A stretch of 64,000 nt of DNA from an uncultured Muribaculaceae bacterium (lineage in GTDB: Bacteria; Bacteroidota; Bacteroidia; Bacteroidales; Muribaculaceae): positions 62,001 through 126,000 of the forward strand of contig CANQWS010000003.1 of NCBI GenBank assembly GCA_947627615.1, in the 5' to 3' direction. Positions 18,611 through 27,420 of this stretch are shown one piece after another. Every line of letters starts with the position of its first letter. Within the stretch, counting starts at the first letter, position 1. A model generated the notes under the pieces. It was not told the DNA's origin. It saw nothing but the letters and a program-made list of their open reading frames with translations, and made no database searches. Both the position numbers and the translations under genes were made by a program.

Positions 18611-18618
18611 CAAAGATA
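18611..18618 (-). promoter_or_regulatory. Putative -7 box of the GH2-GH78 operon
   Basis: The plus strand reads CAAAGATA, giving TATCTTTG on the minus strand, a consensus -7 box about 94 bases upstream of the GH2 ATG. The -33 region is poor, as is common for activator-dependent promoters of this phylum. Confidence 0.5.
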
Positions 18619-18754
18619 GACAAAGCGTCTGAAAAAGAATAAAAAAAGCCTGTCAAAAGAGTTTCAGGAGCGGATGTATACACATTTGTCACAAACGGAT
18701 ACATCGGGGCGATTCGGCGAAAGATGTTACAATCAAGTGAATTGTGTTAAATAA

Positions 18755-18785
18755 TTTCTAGGGTAAAGGAATATGATTATCTTTG
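18755..18785 (+). promoter_or_regulatory. Promoter of the SusC-led PUL operon
   Basis: TATCTTTG at 18778-18785 matches the -7 consensus exactly. A degenerate -33 element TTTC lies 19 bases upstream at 18755-18758. A weak -33 with a strong -7 is expected for a PUL promoter that needs an activator. Confidence 0.6.
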
Positions 18786-18939
18786 CGTGACCGTGAAAAT
18801 GTATAGGTTTCTGCCAAAATAATATGCAGAAGGCAGGAAGTCTATTGAAAATATATATATGGCAAATTTCATCACGCGGCCAAGAACATGGAAACACTAC
18901 TTTTGCCGCATCACTTTAATAAACCAATTAAATCTACCA

Positions 18940-21900
18940 ATGGCATTTAACAATTTAAAGAAAGCGAACATGCTAATGGCGGGATTAATGGCCACCACAC
19001 TGGCAGCCACACTCCCGATACCGACACATGCCGCACCGAATCCCACTCCGGTAGTATCGCAGCAGAATCAGATAACGGTCAGCGGAACCGTTACCGACGA
19101 AGCCGGCGAACCACTGGTAGGAGTCTCAGTAATCGCCAACGGGACGACCAACGGAGTATCGACAGACCTTGACGGAAAGTTCTCCCTCCGCTGCGCCTCC
19201 AACGCGAAAATCACAGTTACTTATGTGGGCTACATCAAGGCCGAGTACACCGCCTCGAAGATGCCCAAGACCATTGTCCTGAAAGAGGACAGCAAGCTGC
19301 TCGACGAAGTAGTGGTAATCGGTTACGGTACCACCACCCGCAAGGCAGCCGTAGGCGCCGTTGACCAGGTCAAGGGCGAGAAACTCGCCTCACGCCCGGT
19401 CCAGACCATGACCCAGGCCCTTCAGGGTGCCGCGCCTAACGTTATCATCCAGTCCAACTCGTTCGACCCCAACAACCAGGACACCCGCTTCAACATCCGC
19501 GGTGTGACCTCGACGACGAGCAGTGACCCTCTGTTTGTGATTGACGGTATAGTAGCCGACGCCGGCGCATTCAACCGTCTGAACCCCAATGATGTGGACA
19601 ATATCTCAGTGCTCAAGGACGCAGGCGCCGCAGCAATCTACGGTTCGCGTTCGGCAGCCGGTGTGATCCTCGTCACCACCAAGGCCGGTAAGAAAGACCA
19701 GCCTGCAAGCGTTACATTCAGCGCCACCGTGGGCTGGAACGACCCCTACTACCAGTACACGGCCGTTGACGGTTATCAGAACGCCCTTCTCTACAACCAG
19801 GCCCTGACCAACTCCGGCCGTGCCCCGAAATTCTCGCCCGCCGATATCCAGGACCTCTACAACCACCGCAGCGAAGAGCGCTGGGCCCTCGACGATATCA
19901 CCAAGACCGCACTGATGCAGAAATACAACGTGCAGGTTTCGGGCGGTACGTCGAAGACCACCTATATGTTCTCCTTAGGTTACTTCGACCAGGCAAGCAA
20001 CCTCGTGGGCAAGAACAACAAGGGCGTGCAGCGCTACAACATGCGCATGAACATAGGTACCGACATTGGCCGCCTGCATCTGGGCGCCATCATGTCGTTC
20101 ACCCGCAACGACTCCAAGATCTCCACCGCGAATCTCGGAAACTGCTACGCCAACTCCAAGCGTACACCTAAATATTATTACAACAACCTGACCGACGCCG
20201 AGGGCCGATACGTGGCCAACAGCACCGTGGCCGACCAGCACGCCCTTGCCGAGCTGAACTCCGACGGTTACAACAAATACCGCAACAATGACTGGCAGGG
20301 TAACCTCAATGCCGATTTCAAGATCATCGAGGGCCTGAAACTGCGCGGTGTAATCGGCGTGAACGTCCACAACGAACTCCGCTCCACCCGCGCCATTCCC
20401 TACGGCTTCTACAGCCCCGCGGGCGACTGGCAGGAAGTTTCGGCCAAGGACTACGGCGCAAGCAACTGGAACGCCGACGCCTACAGCATCAACACCCAGC
20501 TGCTCCTTGACTTCAACCGCACCTTCGGCCAGCACACCGTGAACGCCATGACCGGTTTCACCAACGAGTCCAACTCCTCGCAGTACAATGACATCTGGAA
20601 AGACTACGTGGACCCCGACCTCGGAACCGCAACCGACATGACACAGAGCGAGGTTGGCTACATCGGCGGCGGTACATTCCTCGACAACAACGGCCGCACA
20701 TCGCTTTCGTCATGGATAGGACGTGTGGGCTACAACTACGCCGAGAAGTACTTCGCCGAATTCACCTTCCGCTATGACGGCTCGTCGAAATTCCACAAGG
20801 ACTACCGCTGGGGTTTCTTCCCCTCGGTTTCACTGGCATGGCGCCCGACACAGGAGCAGTTCATGGACACCTACCGCGAGAACATAGGCGACCTGAAGCT
20901 GCGTCTCTCCTACGGTAAGCTGGGTAACCAGGCCGTGGGCAACTATGACCGCTTCACCACCTACTCGCTCAACTCACTGGGCTACGTGATCAACAACGGC
21001 GCCGTTTCATCGGCCGGATTCCAGCTCGGCAAGCCCGACCTGACATGGGAAAAGACCAAGACCTACAACGTTGGTGTCGACGCCACCTTCCTGAAAGGCG
21101 CCCTGTCGGTATCGTTCGACGCATTCTACAAGAAAACCACCGACATTCTCCAGACCCCGCTCTATCCGGGCCTGTTCGGAACAGCCGTGTCACGCGACAA
21201 TATCGGCGAGATGAGCAACCGCGGATGGGAACTCTCCGTACAGTACTTCCTGCGCACAGGTGAGTTCAACCACAATTTCAACTTCAACCTGGGCGACACA
21301 CAGAACAAGCTGCTCAAATTCGTGGGCCACGAATCGATAACCGGAGCCGACGAAGTATGGCGTCTGCGCCGCGAGGGTCTGCCCTACAACAGCTACTACG
21401 GCTACAACTGCATCGGCATCTTCCAGACCTACGAAGAGATAGAAAGCTCGGCCACACCTCCGGGCCTGAACATCCAGCCGGGTAACCTGAAATATCAGGA
21501 CGTCAACAACGACGGCATCATAGACCAGAACGACCGCGTGGTTCTCGGCAACCCGTTCCCGCGCTTCACGTTCGGTTTCACCTACGGCCTGCAGTGGCGC
21601 GGCTTTGACTTCTCGATGTTCTGGCAGGGAGTCGGCAAGCGCGCACAGCACATCCGCGGCGAGAATATCGAACCGTTCCACGCCGATTACTCGCAGACCA
21701 TGTACAAGCACCAGCTCGACTTCTGGACCCCGACCAACACCGACGCCGAATATCCGCGTCTGGCCGTCAACGGTTCCGATTCACAGAAAAACGACTGGGG
21801 CATGGGTAACTCGCGCCAGATTGTAAGCGGTGCCTACGCCCGTCTGAAAAACCTGTCGGTGGGCTACAGCCTCCCCGCATCGCTTCTCCACAAGATAGGC

Positions 21901-22077
21901 ATGACCAAGTGCCGCATCTATCTCAACGGCGAGAACCTCTGGACCATATCCGAAAACTCATGGCTGGATCCCGAGCTGACCGACGTGAACTCTACACTCG
22001 GTGCCGGCGGTGACAGCTCCTACCGTAAATATCCCTCGCTCCGCTACTACGGATTCGGACTTGACATAACCTTCTAA
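18940..22077 (+). CDS. SusC/RagA-like TonB-dependent outer membrane glycan transporter
   Basis: Outer-membrane importer that works with the SusD protein encoded next to it. The ORF track starts at 18859, but the ATG at 18940 gives a normal signal peptide (MAFNNLKKANMLMAGLMATTLAATLPIPTHAA) and was preferred. After the signal comes a carboxypeptidase-like beta domain (ITVSGTVTDEAGEPLVGVSV) and then the TonB box and plug (DEVVVIGYGT; NDVDNISVLKDAGAAAIYG; GVILVTTK). The rest is the 22-strand barrel ending in the aromatic YGFGLDITF. No STN domain is present, so direct control of an anti-sigma factor is unlikely. It heads the PUL; SusD follows after 16 bases. Confidence 0.96.
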   Translation: MAFNNLKKANMLMAGLMATTLAATLPIPTHAAPNPTPVVSQQNQITVSGTVTDEAGEPLVGVSVIANGTTNGVSTDLDGKFSLRCASNAKITVTYVGYIKAEYTASKMPKTIVLKEDSKLLDEVVVIGYGTTTRKAAVGAVDQVKGEKLASRPVQTMTQALQGAAPNVIIQSNSFDPNNQDTRFNIRGVTSTTSSDPLFVIDGIVADAGAFNRLNPNDVDNISVLKDAGAAAIYGSRSAAGVILVTTKAGKKDQPASVTFSATVGWNDPYYQYTAVDGYQNALLYNQALTNSGRAPKFSPADIQDLYNHRSEERWALDDITKTALMQKYNVQVSGGTSKTTYMFSLGYFDQASNLVGKNNKGVQRYNMRMNIGTDIGRLHLGAIMSFTRNDSKISTANLGNCYANSKRTPKYYYNNLTDAEGRYVANSTVADQHALAELNSDGYNKYRNNDWQGNLNADFKIIEGLKLRGVIGVNVHNELRSTRAIPYGFYSPAGDWQEVSAKDYGASNWNADAYSINTQLLLDFNRTFGQHTVNAMTGFTNESNSSQYNDIWKDYVDPDLGTATDMTQSEVGYIGGGTFLDNNGRTSLSSWIGRVGYNYAEKYFAEFTFRYDGSSKFHKDYRWGFFPSVSLAWRPTQEQFMDTYRENIGDLKLRLSYGKLGNQAVGNYDRFTTYSLNSLGYVINNGAVSSAGFQLGKPDLTWEKTKTYNVGVDATFLKGALSVSFDAFYKKTTDILQTPLYPGLFGTAVSRDNIGEMSNRGWELSVQYFLRTGEFNHNFNFNLGDTQNKLLKFVGHESITGADEVWRLRREGLPYNSYYGYNCIGIFQTYEEIESSATPPGLNIQPGNLKYQDVNNDGIIDQNDRVVLGNPFPRFTFGFTYGLQWRGFDFSMFWQGVGKRAQHIRGENIEPFHADYSQTMYKHQLDFWTPTNTDAEYPRLAVNGSDSQKNDWGMGNSRQIVSGAYARLKNLSVGYSLPASLLHKIGMTKCRIYLNGENLWTISENSWLDPELTDVNSTLGAGGDSSYRKYPSLRYYGFGLDITF

Positions 22078-22093
22078 AACTCGAAACAACGCA

Positions 22094-23695
22094 ATGAAAA
22101 TAGCAAAAATACTGGCGGTTTCCTCTCTGCTCGTCACCGGCGCAGTGATGACAGGATGCAATGACCTCGAACAGCCGCCATCCAACAAATATACCGACTC
22201 GAACTTCTGGACGGCCAAGAACGCCGAGACCATGGTTATGACCGCCTACTCGCAGATGTACAGCGCCGGCACCATGTGGCGCGACGAGGAACTGACCGAC
22301 AACATGTACAACGGTTACCGCGCCGAGGACATCCACAGCATTCGCCGCGGCATAGCCAAGGCCAATCTGGGCCATTTCAGCTGGAACGGCCTCTATCAGG
22401 GCATCAAGAGCTGCCATACATTCCTGGCCCACGCCGATGAAGTAACCGGCATGGATCCCGAACGTGTGGCCCGTCTCAAGGCCGAGTGCCGTTTTATCCG
22501 CGACATGCTCTTTTTCCGTCTGGCCAACCTCTACGGCGACGTGCCTCTGTTCATGGAGGACATTGACCTTGCCACGGCAAGCCACATCAAGCGCACCCCC
22601 CACGCACAGGTCATAGCCACCATCACCGAGGACCTCGAGGACCTTATCAAGGACCTGCCCCTGAACACCGAGATGGCATCGGAGGAAAACGGCCGCATAA
22701 CCCAGGGCGCCGCCGCGATGCTCCGCGCACGCATAGCGCTTATGGACAGCGACTGGCCCACCGTTGCCAAATGGTGCCAGGACATCATGGACGGCAAATA
22801 CGGCCACTATGAGCTCTTCGGTTCCTACGAAGGCCTGTTCAAGGAAGCCAACGAATACAACTGCGAGGTGATACTTGACCGCGGCTATGCCGTTGGCGTC
22901 AACACCTGGGGCGAGATGACCAACATGAAACCCTCGTCACTGCGCTCGAACTACGTGACCTGGTGCCCGACCCAGAGCCTCGTGGACTCCTATCTGACAC
23001 TCGGCGGATACACCATCGACGAGCCCGGCACAGATTATGACGCCTCCAAGCCCTACGCCAACCGCGACCCGCGTCTGGACGCGACGGTGGTCTATGACAA
23101 GTCACGCCTGTATGACCCCGTGACCGGCGACACCCACACCATCTATATCAACCCGTCACACTCGTCGGTTGACAACGTGGGCATAGGCGGCGGTCTCTCC
23201 AAGACAGTTACCGGCTACTACACCCGCAAATGGTTCCAGCCCATCGCCGGCAACTTCAGCTATGCCTCGGCGCTGAATATCATCATGATGCGCTATGCCG
23301 ACGTGCTGCTGATGTATGCCGAAGCAAAGAACGAGCAGAACCAGATGACCGAGAGCGTGTGGAACCAGACCATTAAACCTATCCGCCAACGCGCCGGCTT
23401 CACCGCCTCCAAGGCCCTTGACTATCCTCAGGGCGGCGACATGCGCAAGATACTCCGCAACGAACGCCGCGTGGAACTCGCACTTGAAGGTCTGCGCTGG
23501 TGGGACATCAAGCGCTGGAAAGCCGGCAAGGAATATCTTGACGGAGCTGTCAGAGGCTGCACCCACGTGGGCGGCGCCGCCGTGCTTGACACATACTCGT
23601 TTGACGAGAACCGCGATTATCTCTGGGCAGTGCCTCTGAGCGAAATCGACTTCAACCCCAACCTCAAGCCCCAGAATCCCGGTTACGGATCATGA
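22094..23695 (+). CDS. SusD/RagB-like outer membrane glycan-binding lipoprotein
   Basis: A 533-residue surface lipoprotein forming the lid on the SusC transporter. The signal peptide ends with a lipobox and Cys (AVMTGCNDLEQ, Cys22). The N-terminal SusD-like domain (NFWTAKNAETMVMTAYSQMY) contains tetratricopeptide-like helices, and the C-terminal RagB/SusD domain has the usual LRNERRVELALEGLRWWDIKRW and ends with LWAVPLSEIDFNPNLKPQNPGY, a family hallmark. Ligand specificity cannot be read directly; the neighbouring GH76 and GH125 genes point to alpha-mannan. Confidence 0.96.
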   Translation: MKIAKILAVSSLLVTGAVMTGCNDLEQPPSNKYTDSNFWTAKNAETMVMTAYSQMYSAGTMWRDEELTDNMYNGYRAEDIHSIRRGIAKANLGHFSWNGLYQGIKSCHTFLAHADEVTGMDPERVARLKAECRFIRDMLFFRLANLYGDVPLFMEDIDLATASHIKRTPHAQVIATITEDLEDLIKDLPLNTEMASEENGRITQGAAAMLRARIALMDSDWPTVAKWCQDIMDGKYGHYELFGSYEGLFKEANEYNCEVILDRGYAVGVNTWGEMTNMKPSSLRSNYVTWCPTQSLVDSYLTLGGYTIDEPGTDYDASKPYANRDPRLDATVVYDKSRLYDPVTGDTHTIYINPSHSSVDNVGIGGGLSKTVTGYYTRKWFQPIAGNFSYASALNIIMMRYADVLLMYAEAKNEQNQMTESVWNQTIKPIRQRAGFTASKALDYPQGGDMRKILRNERRVELALEGLRWWDIKRWKAGKEYLDGAVRGCTHVGGAAVLDTYSFDENRDYLWAVPLSEIDFNPNLKPQNPGYGS

Positions 23696-23752
23696 TGCAA
23701 AGGGCAATAAACAACTCAAACAGTTAACAACAGATTCACCCCCAACAACAAT

Positions 23753-24904
23753 ATGAAATCAATAATTTTCAAGGGCCTCGCCCTCGTATCGATCCTTGTA
23801 GCCGGCGCATCATGCTCGGACGACATGGAATATACCGACACCAACGCCACTCCGGTAAAACAGTTCTACGAACCGGTCAACGGCAAAGCTGTCAAGCTGG
23901 TATCGTCAGCCTCAGCCTCACTGCTTTTCGAATGGGAAGCCGCACATGCCGGCGACGGCGCAGTGCCTCAGTATGAAGTGGTGTTCACCACCGCCGACGG
24001 CAACCTGGACAAACCCATCTACCGCGTGACATCGGACAACGGCGGCTCGAAACCCATGGCCACCATCTCCCACAAGATTCTCTCGAAAGTGATGGCAGCA
24101 GCCGGAGTGGGTTCCGGCGAGACCGGCAAAATCAAATGGGGCGTAATGTCCTACGCCGGTGTCAACGGCACCAAATCGACCGAGCTCTATGACCTCACAG
24201 TGACCCGCTTCGAAGGCTTCGCCGAAATCCCCACCTCGCTCTACATGGCCGGTGCCGGTTCTGAAACAGGCGACGACATTGCAAACGCTCAGGCTTTCAA
24301 CGCACTCGATGCTGAAACCTACGAAATATTCACCAAGCTGAACGCCGGCCAGAAAATCTACTTCAGCGCGGACCGCGACGGCCTCGAGCTCTTCAGCCTC
24401 AAGGGCACCAAGGTGGTTGAAGGCGAAGACGGCGGCACAGGCGTCGACGAGACAGGCGTTTACCGCGTGACCCTCGATTTCTCCACCGCAAGCGCATCAG
24501 TGAAGAAGATTGACCATCTCTATTTCGTGATCTGCGACAAATATCCCGCAAACGCCTTCGAATACAAGTATGTTGGCAACGGCGTTTACCAGAGCGATGC
24601 CTTCACCTTCGAGACCAAGGATACAGGCTGGTCATGGGACCCCTTCGAATCACGCTACAAGATACTGATGGAGTACGGCGACGGCACCCAGAAGATGTGG
24701 GGCCCGACTAACGCCAGCCTCGACGGCAAACCCTCGGCACTGGACATCACCAGCAGCTACTTCTACATGGCCGAATATGGGGTGAGCCAGTGGGACCAGA
24801 AGTGGAAACTCGCCGACGCATGGTACAAGAAACCGTGTATCTACAGCGTGTACTTCAACACCCAGTACGGAGCCTACACCCACTTCATCGAGGAAGTAAA
24901 ATAA
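23753..24904 (+). CDS. SusE-like surface glycan-binding lipoprotein
   Basis: A 383-residue lipoprotein (Cys21 in VAGASCSDD). The N-terminal part has the SusE pattern PVNGKAVKLVSSASASLLFEWEAA, an immunoglobulin-like domain used as a spacer in surface glycan-binding proteins. The remaining part, rich in Trp and Tyr near the end (DTGWSWDPFESRY, YFNTQYGAYTHF), probably carries the carbohydrate site. Position just after SusD fits a SusE/F role in holding polysaccharide at the surface. Family assignment is from pattern and position and is good, though the binding domain itself was not recognised. Confidence 0.82.
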   Translation: MKSIIFKGLALVSILVAGASCSDDMEYTDTNATPVKQFYEPVNGKAVKLVSSASASLLFEWEAAHAGDGAVPQYEVVFTTADGNLDKPIYRVTSDNGGSKPMATISHKILSKVMAAAGVGSGETGKIKWGVMSYAGVNGTKSTELYDLTVTRFEGFAEIPTSLYMAGAGSETGDDIANAQAFNALDAETYEIFTKLNAGQKIYFSADRDGLELFSLKGTKVVEGEDGGTGVDETGVYRVTLDFSTASASVKKIDHLYFVICDKYPANAFEYKYVGNGVYQSDAFTFETKDTGWSWDPFESRYKILMEYGDGTQKMWGPTNASLDGKPSALDITSSYFYMAEYGVSQWDQKWKLADAWYKKPCIYSVYFNTQYGAYTHFIEEVK

Positions 24905-24932
24905 CCATTTACCACTTTAAGAAAACATCAAG

Positions 24933-26114
24933 ATGAATAAAAATATTCTGTTCACCGTACTGTCCGTGGCGATGCTTCCGGCATTCGTGGCCTGCGACGA
25001 TGTCGATGAGTACGAGGCACCGAAGCCCTACGTCATAGACTGGTCGGCCGCAGCTGACAGCTCGACAATGGCGCTTGTGAACTATTTCTGGGATGACAGC
25101 AAGGGGTATTTCCACACCACAAGCGAAAAGACCGATGACCTCGGCTGGAACTACTGGCCCCAGGCCCATTCCATGGACGTGATAATCGACGCATATCTGC
25201 GCACGAAAGACACCAAATACTCGGCCATGTTCGACAAATGGTTCGAAGGTATCAAACTTCAGAACGACGGCGGCTGGACCGGCGGCTACACCAATGACTT
25301 CTACGATGACGAAGCGTGGATAGCCCTGACCATGACCCGTCTCTACAAGGTGACTGACGACGCCAAATATCTGGGCGTGGCCAAGACCCTCTACGAGGAC
25401 ATCATGGGCGGCTGGAACGAACAGTACGGCGGAGGCGGCATTGCATGGCGCAAGTCACAGCCGTGGAGCAAGAACGCATGTATCAACGGCCCGGCTTCGC
25501 TTCTGTCGTTCAAGCTCTACGAGGCCACCGGCGACAAGACCTACGCCGAGAACGGTGTGAAAATCCACGAATGGGTGCGCGAGAACCTGCTCAATCCGGC
25601 CACCGGAGAGGTCGTTGACGGTCTCAACGGCCAGACCGGCGAGCTTACCGGCTGGAACTTCACCTACAATCAGGGTACGGTGATGGCGGCCGCTCTCGAA
25701 GCCTATCACTACACCGGCAACGAGCTCTATCTCAAGGACGCCCGCCGCGCCGCCAACTTCACCATCTCGTCGAGCAAGTTCCTCGACTCGTCAATCAACA
25801 CCATCATGCGCGAGAACGGCGGCAAGCCCGGCAACGACGACGGCGGTCTGTTCCGTGCGGTTTTCTTCCGCTACTTCTGCGACGTTGTGGAATCAGGTGA
25901 CTTCGACGAGTCATGGCACAAGAAATTCCTGGCCTGCATGAACTCAAGCTCCGAATATCTGTGGCGCCACGGCGTGGCCGACAAGCGCTGGGTGCTCTTC
26001 AGCGGAGACTGGCAGAACGGCGTGGAGCCCAACGGCACCGGCCATCTGAATCCTCAGGTGAGCGCATGCACCGTGATGGAGATGCGCGCACGTCTGGAAA
26101 CCGCCTCTAAATAA
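24933..26114 (+). CDS. GH76 endo-alpha-1,6-mannanase, lipoprotein (first copy)
   Basis: A 393-residue lipoprotein (lipid Cys21 in PAFVACDD). The (alpha/alpha)6 barrel of GH76 is evident, with the catalytic Asp pair D125-D126 in FYDDEAWIALTM and the family segments GGGIAWRK, NACINGPASLLSFKLYE and GWNFTYNQGTVMAAALEAY. Known GH76 enzymes of gut Bacteroides cut the alpha-1,6-mannan backbone of yeast mannan with retention. Being a lipoprotein, it may act on the cell surface before import. It lies 28 bases after the SusE-like gene. Confidence 0.93.
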   Translation: MNKNILFTVLSVAMLPAFVACDDVDEYEAPKPYVIDWSAAADSSTMALVNYFWDDSKGYFHTTSEKTDDLGWNYWPQAHSMDVIIDAYLRTKDTKYSAMFDKWFEGIKLQNDGGWTGGYTNDFYDDEAWIALTMTRLYKVTDDAKYLGVAKTLYEDIMGGWNEQYGGGGIAWRKSQPWSKNACINGPASLLSFKLYEATGDKTYAENGVKIHEWVRENLLNPATGEVVDGLNGQTGELTGWNFTYNQGTVMAAALEAYHYTGNELYLKDARRAANFTISSSKFLDSSINTIMRENGGKPGNDDGGLFRAVFFRYFCDVVESGDFDESWHKKFLACMNSSSEYLWRHGVADKRWVLFSGDWQNGVEPNGTGHLNPQVSACTVMEMRARLETASK

Positions 26115-26137
26115 ACATAGAAAACGCAATCAAATGA

Positions 26138-26172
26138 ATTCTGCCTGTCCCCTGTGAAGGGACAGGCGGAAT
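26138..26172 (+). other. Intercistronic hairpin between the two GH76 genes
   Basis: A 14-base-pair inverted repeat (ATTCTGCCTGTCCC and GGGACAGGCGGAAT, one G-T wobble) with a 7-base loop. It lacks a following T-tract, so it is more likely an mRNA processing or stability element that sets different transcript levels along the operon than a terminator. Confidence 0.6.
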
Positions 26173-26193
26173 CAGTTCAAACAAACTCTAATT

Positions 26194-27420
26194 ATGATCA
26201 GAAAAACCGGTCTGTCCGTTCTGCTTGCCGCGCTGATGGCCACTGCGGCATGCGGCCGCCGCGAGGAAACCGCCAAGGAAGCCGCAGCCGACCCGTATGC
26301 CCTCAGGGCAGCCGAGACGCTTGACTCGCTCTACGCTCACTACGGCTGTGACTCCACGCAGCTGCTCCGCGAGAACTATCCTTTTGTCAAGGACTACGAG
26401 GCTACCTATCTGGCATCGCAGGACGACGCCCGCCCCAATCCCTATTCCTATCTGTGGCCCTTCTCCGGGACCCTCTCGGCGATATCGGCTCTCTACGAGG
26501 CCACGGGCGACAGCGTGTATCTGACAATGTGGGAGGAACGCGCCATGCCGGGCCTGCAGGAGTACTATGACAGCTCCCGCACTCCGGCCGCCTATTCGTC
26601 ATACATCAGCAGCGCTCCGCAGAGCGACAGGTTCTATGACGACAACGTCTGGATAGGCATAGACTTCACGGACATGTACATGGCCACCAGAAATCCGGTC
26701 TGGCTGGAGAAAGCCCGCGAGGTGTGGAAATTCATTGAGAGCGGCACCGACAGCATACTCGGCGGCGGCATCTACTGGTGCGAGCAGAAGAAGCACTCAA
26801 AGAATACCTGTTCGAACGCGCCGGGGTCGGTCTACGCGCTGAAACTGTTCCGCGCCACCGCCGACAGCAGCTATCTCCGCCAGGGCAAGGCACTCTATGA
26901 GTGGACCCGCGCCACGCTTCAGGACCCGGATGACCATCTTTACTTCGACAACAAGGGCCTCGACGGCAAGATAGGCGAAGCCAAGTTTGCCTACAACAGC
27001 GGCCAGATGATACAGTCAGGCGCCCTTCTGTTCAAGATCACGGGCGACAGCACTTATCTGCGTCAGGCGCAGGAGACCGCCGAGGCGGCCTACCGCCGTT
27101 TCTTCAGCGGCAAGGCCAAGGACGCCGCCGGAGAGTTCGACCTTCTGGAACCGGGCAACATCTGGTTCACCGCCGTGATGCACCGCGGTTTCGCGGAACT
27201 TTACGACGCGGATTCCAACCCGAAGTACATGGATGCGTTCGCCCGCAATCTGGACTACGGCTGGACCCATGCCCGCGATGCGGCCACCGGACTGTTCAAC
27301 ACCGACTGGAGCGGCGACAAGACCGATGAAACCAAATGGCTATTAACTCAGGCGGCTATGTGCGAGATGTCAGCGCGCACAGCCATCTACAACAAAAATA
27401 AAAAGGATAATAATAAATGA
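26194..27420 (+). CDS. GH76 family alpha-1,6-mannanase, lipoprotein (second copy)
   Basis: A 408-residue lipoprotein (Cys20 in TAACGRRE). The catalytic Asp pair is D149-D150 in FYDDNVWIGIDF, with GGGIYWCEQKK and CSNAPGSVYALKLFR following as in other GH76 proteins, and KFAYNSGQMIQSGALLF in the place of the family TYNQG segment. It is clearly diverged from the first copy, so the two probably differ in location or in tolerance of side chains; multiple GH76 enzymes in one mannan locus are normal in Bacteroides. Its stop overlaps the GH125 start by 4 bases. Confidence 0.9.
   Translation: MIRKTGLSVLLAALMATAACGRREETAKEAAADPYALRAAETLDSLYAHYGCDSTQLLRENYPFVKDYEATYLASQDDARPNPYSYLWPFSGTLSAISALYEATGDSVYLTMWEERAMPGLQEYYDSSRTPAAYSSYISSAPQSDRFYDDNVWIGIDFTDMYMATRNPVWLEKAREVWKFIESGTDSILGGGIYWCEQKKHSKNTCSNAPGSVYALKLFRATADSSYLRQGKALYEWTRATLQDPDDHLYFDNKGLDGKIGEAKFAYNSGQMIQSGALLFKITGDSTYLRQAQETAEAAYRRFFSGKAKDAAGEFDLLEPGNIWFTAVMHRGFAELYDADSNPKYMDAFARNLDYGWTHARDAATGLFNTDWSGDKTDETKWLLTQAAMCEMSARTAIYNKNKKDNNK

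Larger units (their letters stand above)
18518..18939. other. Divergent intergenic region between GH2-GH78 and the PUL
   Basis: AT-rich regulatory spacer. It holds a minus-strand -7 box for GH2, a plus-strand promoter for SusC, and an inverted repeat GATGTAT-N19-ATACATC (18673-18705) between them that could bind a regulator. No coding sequence with support was found; the first 27 codons of the listed SusC ORF are probably leader as well. Confidence 0.6.

Noticed and set aside
18859-18939. N-terminal extension of the SusC ORF
   Set aside because: MANFITRPRTWKHYF does not look like a signal peptide; the ATG at 18940 does.
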